Shown: in pieces, positions 1-5,853 of the stretch
Layout: each line of letters begins with the position of its first letter
Position numbering within the stretch: position 1 is the first letter of the stretch
Source: Syntrophales bacterium
GTDB lineage: Bacteria; Desulfobacterota; Syntrophia; Syntrophales; UBA2210
NCBI GenBank assembly: GCA_028715865.1
Contig: JAQUQY010000097.1
Span: 1 to 5,853 of the forward strand
Length of the DNA: 5,853 bases
Direction: 5' to 3'
Made by a program: the position numbers and the translations under genes
Notes under the pieces: generated by a model
Told to the model about the DNA's origin: nothing
What the model saw: only the letters and a program-made list of their open reading frames with translations
Database searches by the model: none

Positions 1-1013
1 CCGAGTTCCAGGGCGCCTTCAATCATGGACGTACCGCCGGTTAGAACTATGCCGGCTCCCAGCAGGTCGTCGTACCCGGATTTGACGATTTCCCGGTAGG
101 CGAAATGAAGAATCTCTTCCACGCGGGGCTGTATAATGTCGCCCAGGATCTGCCTTGACATTTTCCTGGGATTTCTGCCGCCGACACTGGGAACTTCGAT
201 GGTCTCATCCTGCGGAATGAGGTTTGTATAGGCGCATCCGTATTTAATTTTTATTTTTTCCGCTTCCGTGGTAGGCGTTCTAAGTCCGACGGCAATATCG
301 CCGGTAACGTAGATTCCGCCCATTGGGAGAACAGCGGTGTGCTTTATGCTTCCTTCGGAAAAAACAGCCACATCGGTCGTTCCCCCGCCTATGTCTATGA
401 GGGCGACTCCCAACTCCCGCTCATCCTGGCTTAAAACGGCTTCGCTTGACGCCAGCGGCTCCAGCACTATGTCGTTTACGTCAAGGCCCACGCGGTTGAC
501 GGATTTGATTATATTCTGAATGGACGTAACAGCTCCGATGACCACATGAACTTTTGACTCCAGCCGGACACCTGCCATGCCGATGGGTTCCTTTACGCCG
601 TCCTGGTCATCGACAACATAATACTGCGGAAGCGTGTGGATTACTTTTCGATCCAGTGGAATCGCCAGGGCCATGGCGGCATCTATGGCCCTTTTCACGT
701 CGGTCTCGTCGACTTCACCGCCCCTTACCGCGACTATGCCGTGACTGTTCAGGCCCCTGATATGGCTTCCGGCAATTCCCGCGTAGACTGATTTAATTTC
801 AGCCCCCGACATCAGCTCCGCTTCCTCAACAGCCCTCTTTATTGCTTCAACAGTGTTGTCGATATTGACCACCACTCCCTTGCGCAACCCGGTGGAAGGG
901 TGTGTCCCGATTCCGATAATGTCGATGCCCGCGTCGGTTATCTCGCCGACGATGGCGCAGGTTTTCGTCGTACCCACATCGAGCCCGACAATCATTCCTC
1001 CTCGCCTCGCCAT
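1..1013 (-). CDS. ftsA: FtsA, actin-like membrane tether of FtsZ (C-terminus beyond window)
   Basis: FtsA is an actin-family ATPase that anchors FtsZ filaments to the inner membrane and recruits later divisome proteins. 337 complete codons are visible and the frame is open at the left edge. About 75-85 residues are missing, including the C-terminal amphipathic membrane-targeting helix. Motifs: phosphate-1 loop VGLDVGTTKT (9-18), LRKGVVVNI (43-51), the 1C-domain region around residues 85-165 with IHTLPQYYVVDDQDGVKEP and GVRLESKVH, phosphate-2 loop LGVALIDIGGGTTDVAV (201-217, Asp207), EVPSVGGR (273-280), and the adenosine motif GAGIVLTGGTSMIEG (319-333). The ATG at 1013 has AAAGGA ten bases upstream. 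Met7 (995) starts right at the conserved core and is an alternative. No other in-frame ATG, GTG or TTG lies between the ftsQ stop and 1013. The sequence looks like FtsA of Geobacter-type Desulfobacterota (from memory). ftsZ is expected next but is not in view. Confidence 0.95.
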   Translation of the reverse strand, partial: MARRGGMIVGLDVGTTKTCAIVGEITDAGIDIIGIGTHPSTGLRKGVVVNIDNTVEAIKRAVEEAELMSGAEIKSVYAGIAGSHIRGLNSHGIVAVRGGEVDETDVKRAIDAAMALAIPLDRKVIHTLPQYYVVDDQDGVKEPIGMAGVRLESKVHVVIGAVTSIQNIIKSVNRVGLDVNDIVLEPLASSEAVLSQDERELGVALIDIGGGTTDVAVFSEGSIKHTAVLPMGGIYVTGDIAVGLRTPTTEAEKIKIKYGCAYTNLIPQDETIEVPSVGGRNPRKMSRQILGDIIQPRVEEILHFAYREIVKSGYDDLLGAGIVLTGGTSMIEGALEL

Positions 1014-1094
1014 TTCGAGTTCATCCTTTCCGAAGGGACACCGGTCGTTCCGGTTCTCCTCTTCAATTACCCTTCCACGCTTTTCATCAAACCT
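1014..1094 (-). other. ftsQ-ftsA intergenic region (81 bases)
   Basis: This is the only real gap between genes in the window. Read on the minus strand it continues in the ftsQ/ftsA frame without a stop for 27 codons, because both genes share one frame and only the ftsQ TAA at 1097-1095 separates them. It holds a short perfect inverted repeat (ACCGG, five-base loop, CCGGT; 1054-1040) and the presumed ftsA ribosome site. I see no convincing sigma-70 promoter or rho-independent terminator (no T-run after the hairpin), so ftsA is probably co-transcribed with ftsQ. Confidence 0.7.
1024..1029 (-). promoter_or_regulatory. Presumed ribosome binding site for ftsA
   Basis: AAAGGA lies ten bases before the ATG at 1013, slightly longer than the ideal spacing. 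A second purine-rich stretch, GAGG at 1008-1005, lies nine bases before the internal ATG at 995, so the start is not fixed by this site alone. Confidence 0.5.
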
Positions 1095-1940
1095 TTAAAT
1101 GTCCGTCCTTTTCCGTGCGGCGCCGTAGTCCGTTCCTATGGCGCCTCCGTGTCGCACTACAATTCTCCCGGGATCGGTCAGGTTGATTGTCAGTGGCGAC
1201 AGGGACAAATTTTTAGTTGTCAGATCGACAAGAACCTTGCGCAACCTTCTGAATTTTATATCATAATCTCCGTATCCCAGCATGTAGAGCCTGAGATCGC
1301 CGGTAAAAAGTGAATATCCCTGGAGATGATCGCCGCGAATTTCAGAAATATGCTCCAGCGCCGGATATCCCGAATGGCTCGAAAGAAAATCGAGAAGCTC
1401 AAGGGCTCCCCTCAGCAGTTCCTCGTCAATGGAACCATCGCCACTGAACCCGGTCATTACGGGCAGATCGACCTGATCGTCATGATCGAGGTTTTTGAAA
1501 ATTGTTCCTTCATCGTCCATGATATAGAAGTTCTTTTCATGGCTGACCAGTGCCACGGGCCTCCTCTCCTCGATCTCTATAACAAGCCTGTCAGGCATTT
1601 CCCTTCCCATGCGTACATCCTTGACCCAGGGGTTTGTCTTGATTCGGGATCTCATCCTGTCCAGATTCGCCGTGAGGATATTTGTGTCATCGTTTATGCC
1701 GGAAAGCGTCAGGACCTCTTCTTCGGACACATGTGAGATCCCCCTGACGGTGGTGTCTTTCAGGTTGAAATACTCGGAGGAGATGATGAAATTGTATCCG
1801 TAAACCATGGTGAGCCCTACAATGGCCGTTAAAAAAATTATGGAAACCGTCACAGCTATTTCCCGGAAGATTTTGCCGGAACGGCGCTTCAGGCGGTTTC
1901 TCTTCACTTCAAAGGATTGATTTATGGATCGCTTCTTCAT
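1095..1940 (-). CDS. ftsQ: FtsQ/DivIB-family cell division protein with POTRA domain
   Basis: FtsQ is a single-pass inner-membrane protein. In E. coli it recruits FtsB/FtsL and links early and late divisome proteins. The 281 residues are close to the usual length. Layout: a strongly basic cytoplasmic N-terminus (1-26, rich in Lys and Arg), one membrane helix (about 28-50), a POTRA domain (about 57-128) containing TVRGISHVSEEEV, NPWVKDVRMGREMPDRLVIE and EERRPVAL, then a beta domain (129-265) with FYIMDDEGTIF and the late INLTDPGRIVVR. The basic N-terminus and single helix indicate N-in, C-out topology. The ATG overlaps the murB stop (ATGA), with GGTGA six bases upstream. The protein ends at TAA, and 81 bases separate it from ftsA. 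FtsQ diverges quickly, so assignment rests on POTRA architecture plus the murB-ftsQ-ftsA order. No ddl precedes it. Confidence 0.92.
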   Translation of the reverse strand: MKKRSINQSFEVKRNRLKRRSGKIFREIAVTVSIIFLTAIVGLTMVYGYNFIISSEYFNLKDTTVRGISHVSEEEVLTLSGINDDTNILTANLDRMRSRIKTNPWVKDVRMGREMPDRLVIEIEERRPVALVSHEKNFYIMDDEGTIFKNLDHDDQVDLPVMTGFSGDGSIDEELLRGALELLDFLSSHSGYPALEHISEIRGDHLQGYSLFTGDLRLYMLGYGDYDIKFRRLRKVLVDLTTKNLSLSPLTINLTDPGRIVVRHGGAIGTDYGAARKRTDI

Positions 1941-2926
1941 GGTTCTTCACCAATGACGATGACTTCCGTCTCGAGTCCTATGCCGGTCCTGCTTTTTACT
2001 GTCGCGCGCACCCTTTCAATGAGAGTAAGCACGTCGGCGGAGGTTGCCTTCCCGGCATTCACGATAAAATTGCCGTGCAGTTCCGATACCATGGCTTCAC
2101 CTACGCGGGTTCCCTTGAGGCCCGCCTCTTCTATAAGCTTGCCGGCGGGGTCCCGGGAGGGATTTTTAAATATTGAACCGGCGCTTCGATCGGCAACGGG
2201 ATGCCTTTGCCGCCGCAGAGCCATGAATTCTTCCACCCTTTTTTTTATTTCTCCTGAATCCCCCTGCCGCAGTGAAAGCAAAGCCGAAGTAATAATATGG
2301 TTTTCCGGCAGGCCGAGACTGCGATATGAAAATGAGAGCCGCTCCTTCCCCCTTTCCTCCACGTTGCCCATGGGCGAAAGCAGAAAAAGGGACCTGACGA
2401 TGTCTTCCATGGAGCCTCCCCAGGCTCCGGCGTTCATGCGAAGGGCTCCTCCCAGGGTCCCGGGAATTCCGGCGCAAAATTCAAGACCCGTCAGGGATTC
2501 CTTCACGGCCTTCTCCACCATCCTCGCCAGGGAAACCCCTGCCCCGGCGTATAGAAATATTTCCCCCGAAGGATCCCGCCGAAGCTCCATTCCCCTGATG
2601 TCCCGGAGAGATATGAGGGCCCCTCTGTATCCACCGTCCCGCACGATCAGGTTGGTGCAGTTCCCAACGGGGAAAAAGAGGATCTGCCGCTCCCGAAGAA
2701 AAACAACTAATCTCGCCAGCTCATCCTCGTTCCGGGGTGCTATGAAAAGATCCGCCGAGCCGCCCACGCCAAGAGAGGCATGACGTTCCATGGGTTCGTC
2801 ACGGCGCACCTCGCCGGAGACAATTTTCCTGACGCCAGCCTCAATACCGGCATTAATGCTTCCGCCCATGTTATCTCCCGCCCCTAAGGCATTTTGACCG
2901 CCTTTCAAGCCGCTATATCGATTCAC
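1937..2926 (-). CDS. murB: MurB, UDP-N-acetylenolpyruvoylglucosamine reductase
   Basis: MurB is the FAD- and NADPH-dependent cytoplasmic reductase that turns UDP-GlcNAc-enolpyruvate into UDP-MurNAc, the substrate of MurC. The coordinates use a GTG start in a GTGA overlap with the murC stop, giving 329 residues. Motifs: HASLGVGGSADLF (49-61), FAD-binding PVGNCTNLIVRDGG (86-99), GLEFCAGIPGTLGG and ALRMNAGAWG (147-170), FSYR with Arg202, SAGSIFKNP with the proton-donor Ser251, EEAGLKG (266-272), and LETEV with Glu321, which I align to the E. coli active-site Glu325. The region between FSYR and SAGSIF is short, as in the type II enzymes that lack the E. coli tyrosine loop. The first 19 residues are low in conserved features. 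An ATG at 2869 preceded by GGGAG gives 310 residues and may be the true start. The stop overlaps the ftsQ ATG. Confidence 0.95.
   Translation of the reverse strand: MNRYSGLKGGQNALGAGDNMGGSINAGIEAGVRKIVSGEVRRDEPMERHASLGVGGSADLFIAPRNEDELARLVVFLRERQILFFPVGNCTNLIVRDGGYRGALISLRDIRGMELRRDPSGEIFLYAGAGVSLARMVEKAVKESLTGLEFCAGIPGTLGGALRMNAGAWGGSMEDIVRSLFLLSPMGNVEERGKERLSFSYRSLGLPENHIITSALLSLRQGDSGEIKKRVEEFMALRRQRHPVADRSAGSIFKNPSRDPAGKLIEEAGLKGTRVGEAMVSELHGNFIVNAGKATSADVLTLIERVRATVKSRTGIGLETEVIVIGEEP
1947..1951 (-). promoter_or_regulatory. Ribosome binding site for ftsQ
   Basis: GGTGA ends six bases before the ftsQ ATG at 1940 and lies inside the last codons of murB. Together with the ATGA stop/start overlap it supports coupled translation of the two genes. 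Confidence 0.55.
2875..2879 (-). promoter_or_regulatory. Ribosome binding site supporting an internal murB start at 2869
   Basis: GGGAG ends five bases before the ATG at 2869 (codon 20 of the long murB form). The GTG start at 2926 is preceded only by an A-rich stretch with no clear Shine-Dalgarno core. This favours the shorter 310-residue MurB, or a second initiation site. Confidence 0.45.
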
Positions 2927-4326
2927 TTCTTTTCATCACTGTTTCCCAGGAAGGCCTCGCCTATCTTCCAGACATTGCCCGCTCCCAGCGTGATTATGGT
3001 GTCTGAGGCCCCGGCGTCCAGACGCAAAACCGTCACTATGTCATCGAAGCCGGAGATGTGCCGGGCATCGGGATGACCGGCTTTTTTCACGGCTTCCATC
3101 AGCCCTGACGAATGAACACCCGGTATTTCTTTCTCGCTGGCCGCATATATGTCGGTGAATATGACCGTGTCGGCATCAGCGAAAGCCCCGACAAATTCCT
3201 GAAACAGGGCCTTAGTCCGCGTGTATCGATGGGGCTGAAATACAACGATGATGCGGCCCTTCCACACCTGCCGGGCCGCCTTCAGTGTTTCCCTTATTTC
3301 CGTCGGATGATGACCGTAATCATCAACAACAATGACATCTTCCCTGGTTCCCTTTATTTCCAGCCTGCGATGAACACCGGTGAAGCTCTTCATACCCCTC
3401 TCTATCTCCGGGAATTCCAGCTCGAATTCACGGGCCGACGCGATTGCCGCCAGGGAATTATAGACATTGAAGAGGCCGGGAACTGAAAGCCTTATATCGC
3501 CGCTGATGCCGCCGGTAGCGGAAAGTGAATAGCGCGATGTCATTTCATGGAAGGATACGTCAAGAGCCCGGTAGTCAGCCTGATCCGAAAGTCCATAGGT
3601 GATGACTCGTCTCTTTATGCGTGGCAGTATATCTCTGACGTGTTCGCAGTCATTGCATACAATTGCGGCGCCGTAAAAGGGGACCGAGTTGGCGAACTTC
3701 ACAAAAGCTTCTTTGATATCATCGATGTCCCGGTAATAATCAAGATGTTCCCTGTCAATGTTGGTAATAATGGCGATGAGGGGAGCCAGGCTCAGGAATG
3801 ATCCGTCGCTTTCGTCGGCCTCGGCCACTATAATATTGCCGCTTCCCAGGCGCGCGTTGCTTCCGATATTGAAAAGCTTGCCCCCGATCACCATGGTGGG
3901 ATCAAGGCCCGCGGAGGAAAGAACGGTGGAGATCATGGAGGTGGTGGTGGTCTTCCCATGGCAACCGGATACAGCTACGGACTGTTTCATCTTTAGAAGT
4001 TCCGCCAGCATTTCCGCCCTGGGGATAACCGGTATCCCCCTGTCCCTTGCTTCAATAACCTCGGGATTTCCTTCAGGAATAGCAGTAGATGCAACCGCCA
4101 CCTGGGCCTCCTCAAGGTGGGCCGCTTCGTGGCCGTAACATATCCGGGCCCCGAGATCCCTGAGTCTTTCCGTTGTGTCCGTCTGCTGAAGATCTGAACC
4201 ACTGACCCGATAACCCAGGTTGAGCAGAACCTCGGCGATCCCGCTCATACCGATACCCCCTATACCGATGAAATGGATGTTTTCTATTTTTCTACGCATG
4301 TAGTCTTTTGTCTGGTATTCCGGCAT
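2923..4326 (-). CDS. murC: MurC, UDP-N-acetylmuramate--L-alanine ligase
   Basis: MurC is the cytoplasmic ATP-dependent ligase that adds L-alanine to UDP-MurNAc, the first step of the peptide stem. From ATG at 4326 it has 467 residues, normal for the family (about 450-490). Visible motifs: the N-terminal UDP-binding fold HFIGIGGIGMSGIAE (18-32), the P-loop GCHGKTTTT (121-129, Lys125), AEADESDGS (169-177), NIDREHLDYY (189-198), FTGVHRR (315-321) opening the C-terminal domain, DDYGHHPTEI (335-344), QPHRYTRT (364-371) and LGAGNVWKIGE near the end. The P-loop has Cys where GTHGKT is usual. An upstream in-frame ATG at 4383 would lengthen the protein by 19 residues but overlap murG by 56 bases. I prefer 4326 because it follows the murG stop by one base and has AAGGTG seven bases upstream. 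A third Met at 4299 has no good ribosome site. The stop overlaps the murB GTG start. Confidence 0.95.
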   Translation of the reverse strand: MPEYQTKDYMRRKIENIHFIGIGGIGMSGIAEVLLNLGYRVSGSDLQQTDTTERLRDLGARICYGHEAAHLEEAQVAVASTAIPEGNPEVIEARDRGIPVIPRAEMLAELLKMKQSVAVSGCHGKTTTTSMISTVLSSAGLDPTMVIGGKLFNIGSNARLGSGNIIVAEADESDGSFLSLAPLIAIITNIDREHLDYYRDIDDIKEAFVKFANSVPFYGAAIVCNDCEHVRDILPRIKRRVITYGLSDQADYRALDVSFHEMTSRYSLSATGGISGDIRLSVPGLFNVYNSLAAIASAREFELEFPEIERGMKSFTGVHRRLEIKGTREDVIVVDDYGHHPTEIRETLKAARQVWKGRIIVVFQPHRYTRTKALFQEFVGAFADADTVIFTDIYAASEKEIPGVHSSGLMEAVKKAGHPDARHISGFDDIVTVLRLDAGASDTIITLGAGNVWKIGEAFLGNSDEKK

Positions 4327-4327
4327 G

Positions 4328-5434
4328 TCACCGCACCTTTTCAGCCAGTTCGAGACAATAGTCGACGATTTTTCCGGCCGCATCGGGGTTCCCCAGGGCC
4401 TTCGACGCCTTTTCCATGTCCCTCAGTTTCTCCGGGTTACCGTAAAGGTCCCTTAATCTTGAAGACAGGACTTCACCGGTACAGTTCTTTTCCTCTATCA
4501 TCTCAGCCGCGCCGCGATTCACGAGAACACGGGCGTTCAATACCTGATGGTCCCCCGCCGCATGGGGATAGGGAATAAGTATGGCAGCCTTGCCGGCGGC
4601 GGTAATTTCAGCGATTGAAGTCGCGCCGGCCCTGCATACCAGGAGGTCGGCAAGACCGTAGGCGCCGGGCATGTCGTCAATGAAGGAGTGTACTTCCGCG
4701 TTTATCCCACTCTCTTTATAGAATTCGGCTACCTTGCCCCCCTCGGCCTCCCCTGTCTGGTGGATAATCCTGAGGCAGCCTTTCAAGTCGAGAAGATGAG
4801 GGACGGCTTCAAGAACAAGCCTGTTTATGCCTGAAGCTCCCTGGCTTCCTCCAAAGACAAGGATGGTGAACAATTTCTCATCCCTCTTTTCACCGGCGGC
4901 GGAAGTGACAAATCCATAGCGAACGGGATTACCCGTATGGATTACTCTTCTTATGGGAAACCAGTCCTTTGTCTCTTCAAAGGAAACAAATATCCTGTTG
5001 GCGAATCGTCCCAGGATGTTGTTTGCAAGACCGGGCGCGGCATTCTGTTCGGCAATGGCCGTTTTTATGCCCATAAGGTGAGCCGCCATGACCACCGGTC
5101 CCGAAGCATACCCGCCCACACCGAGAACCAGGCCGGGTCTGAACTCCCTTATAATGAGCCATGACTGGACCATGCTCCGGGGAATCCGGGCGAGCCCTCT
5201 AAGGGAACCGAACAGCCCCTTTCCCTTCACTCCGGCAATGCTTATGGTCCGCAGGTTGTATCCCCTTTCAGGCATTATTTTCGCTTCCAGACCTCGTTCA
5301 CTGCCCACGAAGAGAACCTCGTTCCCTTCGCTGCAGCGCAAAAATTCATCGGCCAGGGCCAGGGCCGGGAAGACATGCCCTCCCGTTCCGCCTCCGGCAA
5401 TTATAATTTTCACGGGGCCGCTTTTCCCGCTCAT
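4328..5434 (-). CDS. murG: MurG, UDP-GlcNAc:lipid I N-acetylglucosaminyltransferase
   Basis: MurG adds GlcNAc from UDP-GlcNAc to lipid I, giving lipid II, on the cytoplasmic face of the inner membrane. The 368 residues match the usual 350-370. The GT-B fold motifs appear in order: G-loop 1 GGGTGGHVFPALA (14-26), the GVGGYASGP loop (105-113), EQNAAPGLAN (129-138), the GGSQGA loop opening the C-terminal domain (195-200), and the donor-sugar region CRAGATSIAEITAAG (267-281). The last contains Glu276, matching the UDP-GlcNAc-binding glutamate of E. coli MurG, and is followed by DHQVLNA (295-301). The residue before EQN is Ala128, where E. coli has His. The ATG overlaps the ftsW stop by four bases, and GGGA lies five bases upstream of it, so this start is well supported. 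The gene ends one base before the preferred murC start. It is complete, with no sign of frameshift. Confidence 0.97.
   Translation of the reverse strand: MSGKSGPVKIIIAGGGTGGHVFPALALADEFLRCSEGNEVLFVGSERGLEAKIMPERGYNLRTISIAGVKGKGLFGSLRGLARIPRSMVQSWLIIREFRPGLVLGVGGYASGPVVMAAHLMGIKTAIAEQNAAPGLANNILGRFANRIFVSFEETKDWFPIRRVIHTGNPVRYGFVTSAAGEKRDEKLFTILVFGGSQGASGINRLVLEAVPHLLDLKGCLRIIHQTGEAEGGKVAEFYKESGINAEVHSFIDDMPGAYGLADLLVCRAGATSIAEITAAGKAAILIPYPHAAGDHQVLNARVLVNRGAAEMIEEKNCTGEVLSSRLRDLYGNPEKLRDMEKASKALGNPDAAGKIVDYCLELAEKVR
4334..4339 (-). promoter_or_regulatory. Ribosome binding site that decides the murC start
   Basis: AAGGTG ends seven bases before the ATG at 4326 and lies in the last codons of murG. 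It is the main reason to place the murC start at 4326 rather than at the upstream in-frame ATG at 4383 inside murG. Confidence 0.6.
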
Positions 5435-5853
5435 GCCCGTCCCGGCCTTTCCTCATCCTTCTCCTGCATTGAGGATATGTTGATGAGAATTCCTATAATG
5501 ACCATGCTCATGATAAGAGATGTACCCCCGTAACTCATGAATGGAAGCGCAAGCCCCTTCGTGGGCATAAGCCCCATTACAACGGCCATGTTGACGAAAC
5601 CCTGCAGGGCAAGCAGAACGGTAAGGCCTGCCGCCAGCAGGGTTCCGAAAAGTGTTTCCGACCTGAAGGCGATCATGAATCCCCGGGCCACAAGAATTGC
5701 GAAAAGCATAATTACAAGAGCAACGGATACAAAACCGCCCTCTTCGGCAAGTACCGCCAGTATGAAGTCAGTATGCGGCTCGGGAAGATAAAACAGCTTC
5801 TGCATGCTGTTTCCCAGTCCGACTCCGAAGGTTCCTCCGGAACCGAAGGAGAT
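5431..5853 (-). CDS. ftsW: FtsW, septal peptidoglycan glycosyltransferase (SEDS family), C-terminal part
   Basis: FtsW polymerises lipid II into septal glycan strands in the inner membrane, working with a class B PBP. Only the last 140 residues are visible. The reading frame is open to the right edge, so the 5' end, most of a protein of usually 360-420 residues, lies outside. The fragment opens with the SEDS signature GSGGTFGVGLGNS and then YLPEPHTDFILAVLAEE. Asp29 of the fragment, in HTDF (codon 5769-5767), aligns with the catalytic aspartate of E. coli FtsW/RodA. Three hydrophobic segments follow (about residues 41-62, 67-91 and 105-125), with the conserved MPTKGLALPFMSYGGTSL between the last two. 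A short charged cytoplasmic tail ends in RPGRA. Position directly before murG favours FtsW over its paralogues RodA and SpoVE. The stop codon overlaps the murG start (ATGA), which suggests coupled translation. The internal Met at 5805 is not the start. Confidence 0.95.
   Translation of the reverse strand: MSFGSGGTFGVGLGNSMQKLFYLPEPHTDFILAVLAEEGGFVSVALVIMLFAILVARGFMIAFRSETLFGTLLAAGLTVLLALQGFVNMAVVMGLMPTKGLALPFMSYGGTSLIMSMVIIGILINISSMQEKDEERPGRA
5440..5443 (-). promoter_or_regulatory. Ribosome binding site for murG
   Basis: GGGA lies five bases before the murG ATG at 5434, within the last codons of ftsW. The match to the Shine-Dalgarno core is short. Coupling through the ATGA overlap probably contributes to initiation. 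Confidence 0.4.

Noticed and set aside
1069..1087. Six-codon ORF right after the ftsQ stop (ATG at 1087 to TAA at 1071-1069)
   Set aside because: It is very short with no good ribosome site at proper spacing, and such ORFs are expected by chance.
1060..1094. Possible sigma-70 promoter for ftsA (TTGATG then TAATTG, minus strand)
   Set aside because: The spacer is only 15 bases and the -10 element matches the consensus at about two of six positions, so I do not call it.
900..1313. 137-codon plus-strand frame across the ftsQ/ftsA junction
   Set aside because: It is antisense to ftsA and ftsQ, has low-complexity composition, and no family resemblance. It crosses the intergenic gap only by chance.
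1917..2783. 288-codon open frame on the plus strand opposite murB
   Set aside because: It lies fully antisense to a gene with clear MurB motifs. Its protein is Ser/Pro/Arg-rich with no recognisable domain and has no ribosome site that I can defend. It is a shadow of murB codon composition.
3112..3486. 124-codon plus-strand frame inside murC
   Set aside because: It is fully antisense to the conserved C-terminal half of MurC and shows no domain or start signal.
4327..4383. N-terminal extension of MurC from the ATG at 4383
   Set aside because: The extra residues are read from murG coding DNA in another frame, do not resemble MurC N-termini, and would force a 56-base overlap. The start at 4326 has better signals.
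5088..5483. 131-codon plus-strand frame over the murG/ftsW junction
   Set aside because: It is a proline-rich shadow antisense to murG and ftsW with no supporting signal.
5431..5805. Treating the ATG at 5805 as the start of a short membrane protein
   Set aside because: The same frame continues to the right edge and encodes the FtsW motif GSGGTFGVGLGNS just before that Met, so the gene is truncated by the window and does not start there.

Overview
The window is a densely packed piece of a dcw (division and cell wall) cluster from a Gram-negative bacterium. All genes read on the minus strand, so transcription runs from high to low coordinates: ftsW (C-terminal part only, cut by the right edge), murG, murC, murB, ftsQ, ftsA (cut by the left edge, lacking its C-terminus). 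I found no mobile element, RNA gene, CRISPR array, tandem repeat or clear terminator. The longest non-coding stretch is the 81 bases between ftsQ and ftsA.

Layout: 5853-5431 encodes the last 140 residues of the lipid II polymerase FtsW. 5434-4328 is murG, 4326-2923 murC (start revised), 2926-1937 murB (possibly from 2869), 1940-1095 ftsQ and 1013-1 ftsA. Three junctions are 4-base stop/start overlaps (ATGA at 5434-5431, GTGA at 2926-2923, ATGA at 1940-1937). The murG/murC junction has one spacer base. This is the arrangement expected of a translationally coupled operon. By the usual gene order, murD and the start of ftsW should lie to the right and ftsZ to the left, but neither is visible.

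The genes form one process. MurB and MurC make UDP-MurNAc and add its first amino acid in the cytoplasm. MurG adds GlcNAc to lipid I to give lipid II at the inner membrane. FtsW polymerises lipid II into septal glycan. FtsQ (periplasmic POTRA protein) and FtsA (actin-like FtsZ tether) belong to the divisome that directs this synthesis to midcell.

Organism: FtsQ with a POTRA domain beside a proteobacterial-style FtsA points to a Gram-negative lineage. From memory, the FtsA sequence most resembles that of Geobacter-type Desulfobacterota (former Deltaproteobacteria). The absence of ddl between murB and ftsQ fits some members of that group. This placement is inference without a database search. 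I see no evidence of a novel system. The points worth checking are start-site choices, the ftsQ/ftsA junction, the missing ddl and two residue substitutions in MurC and MurG motifs.
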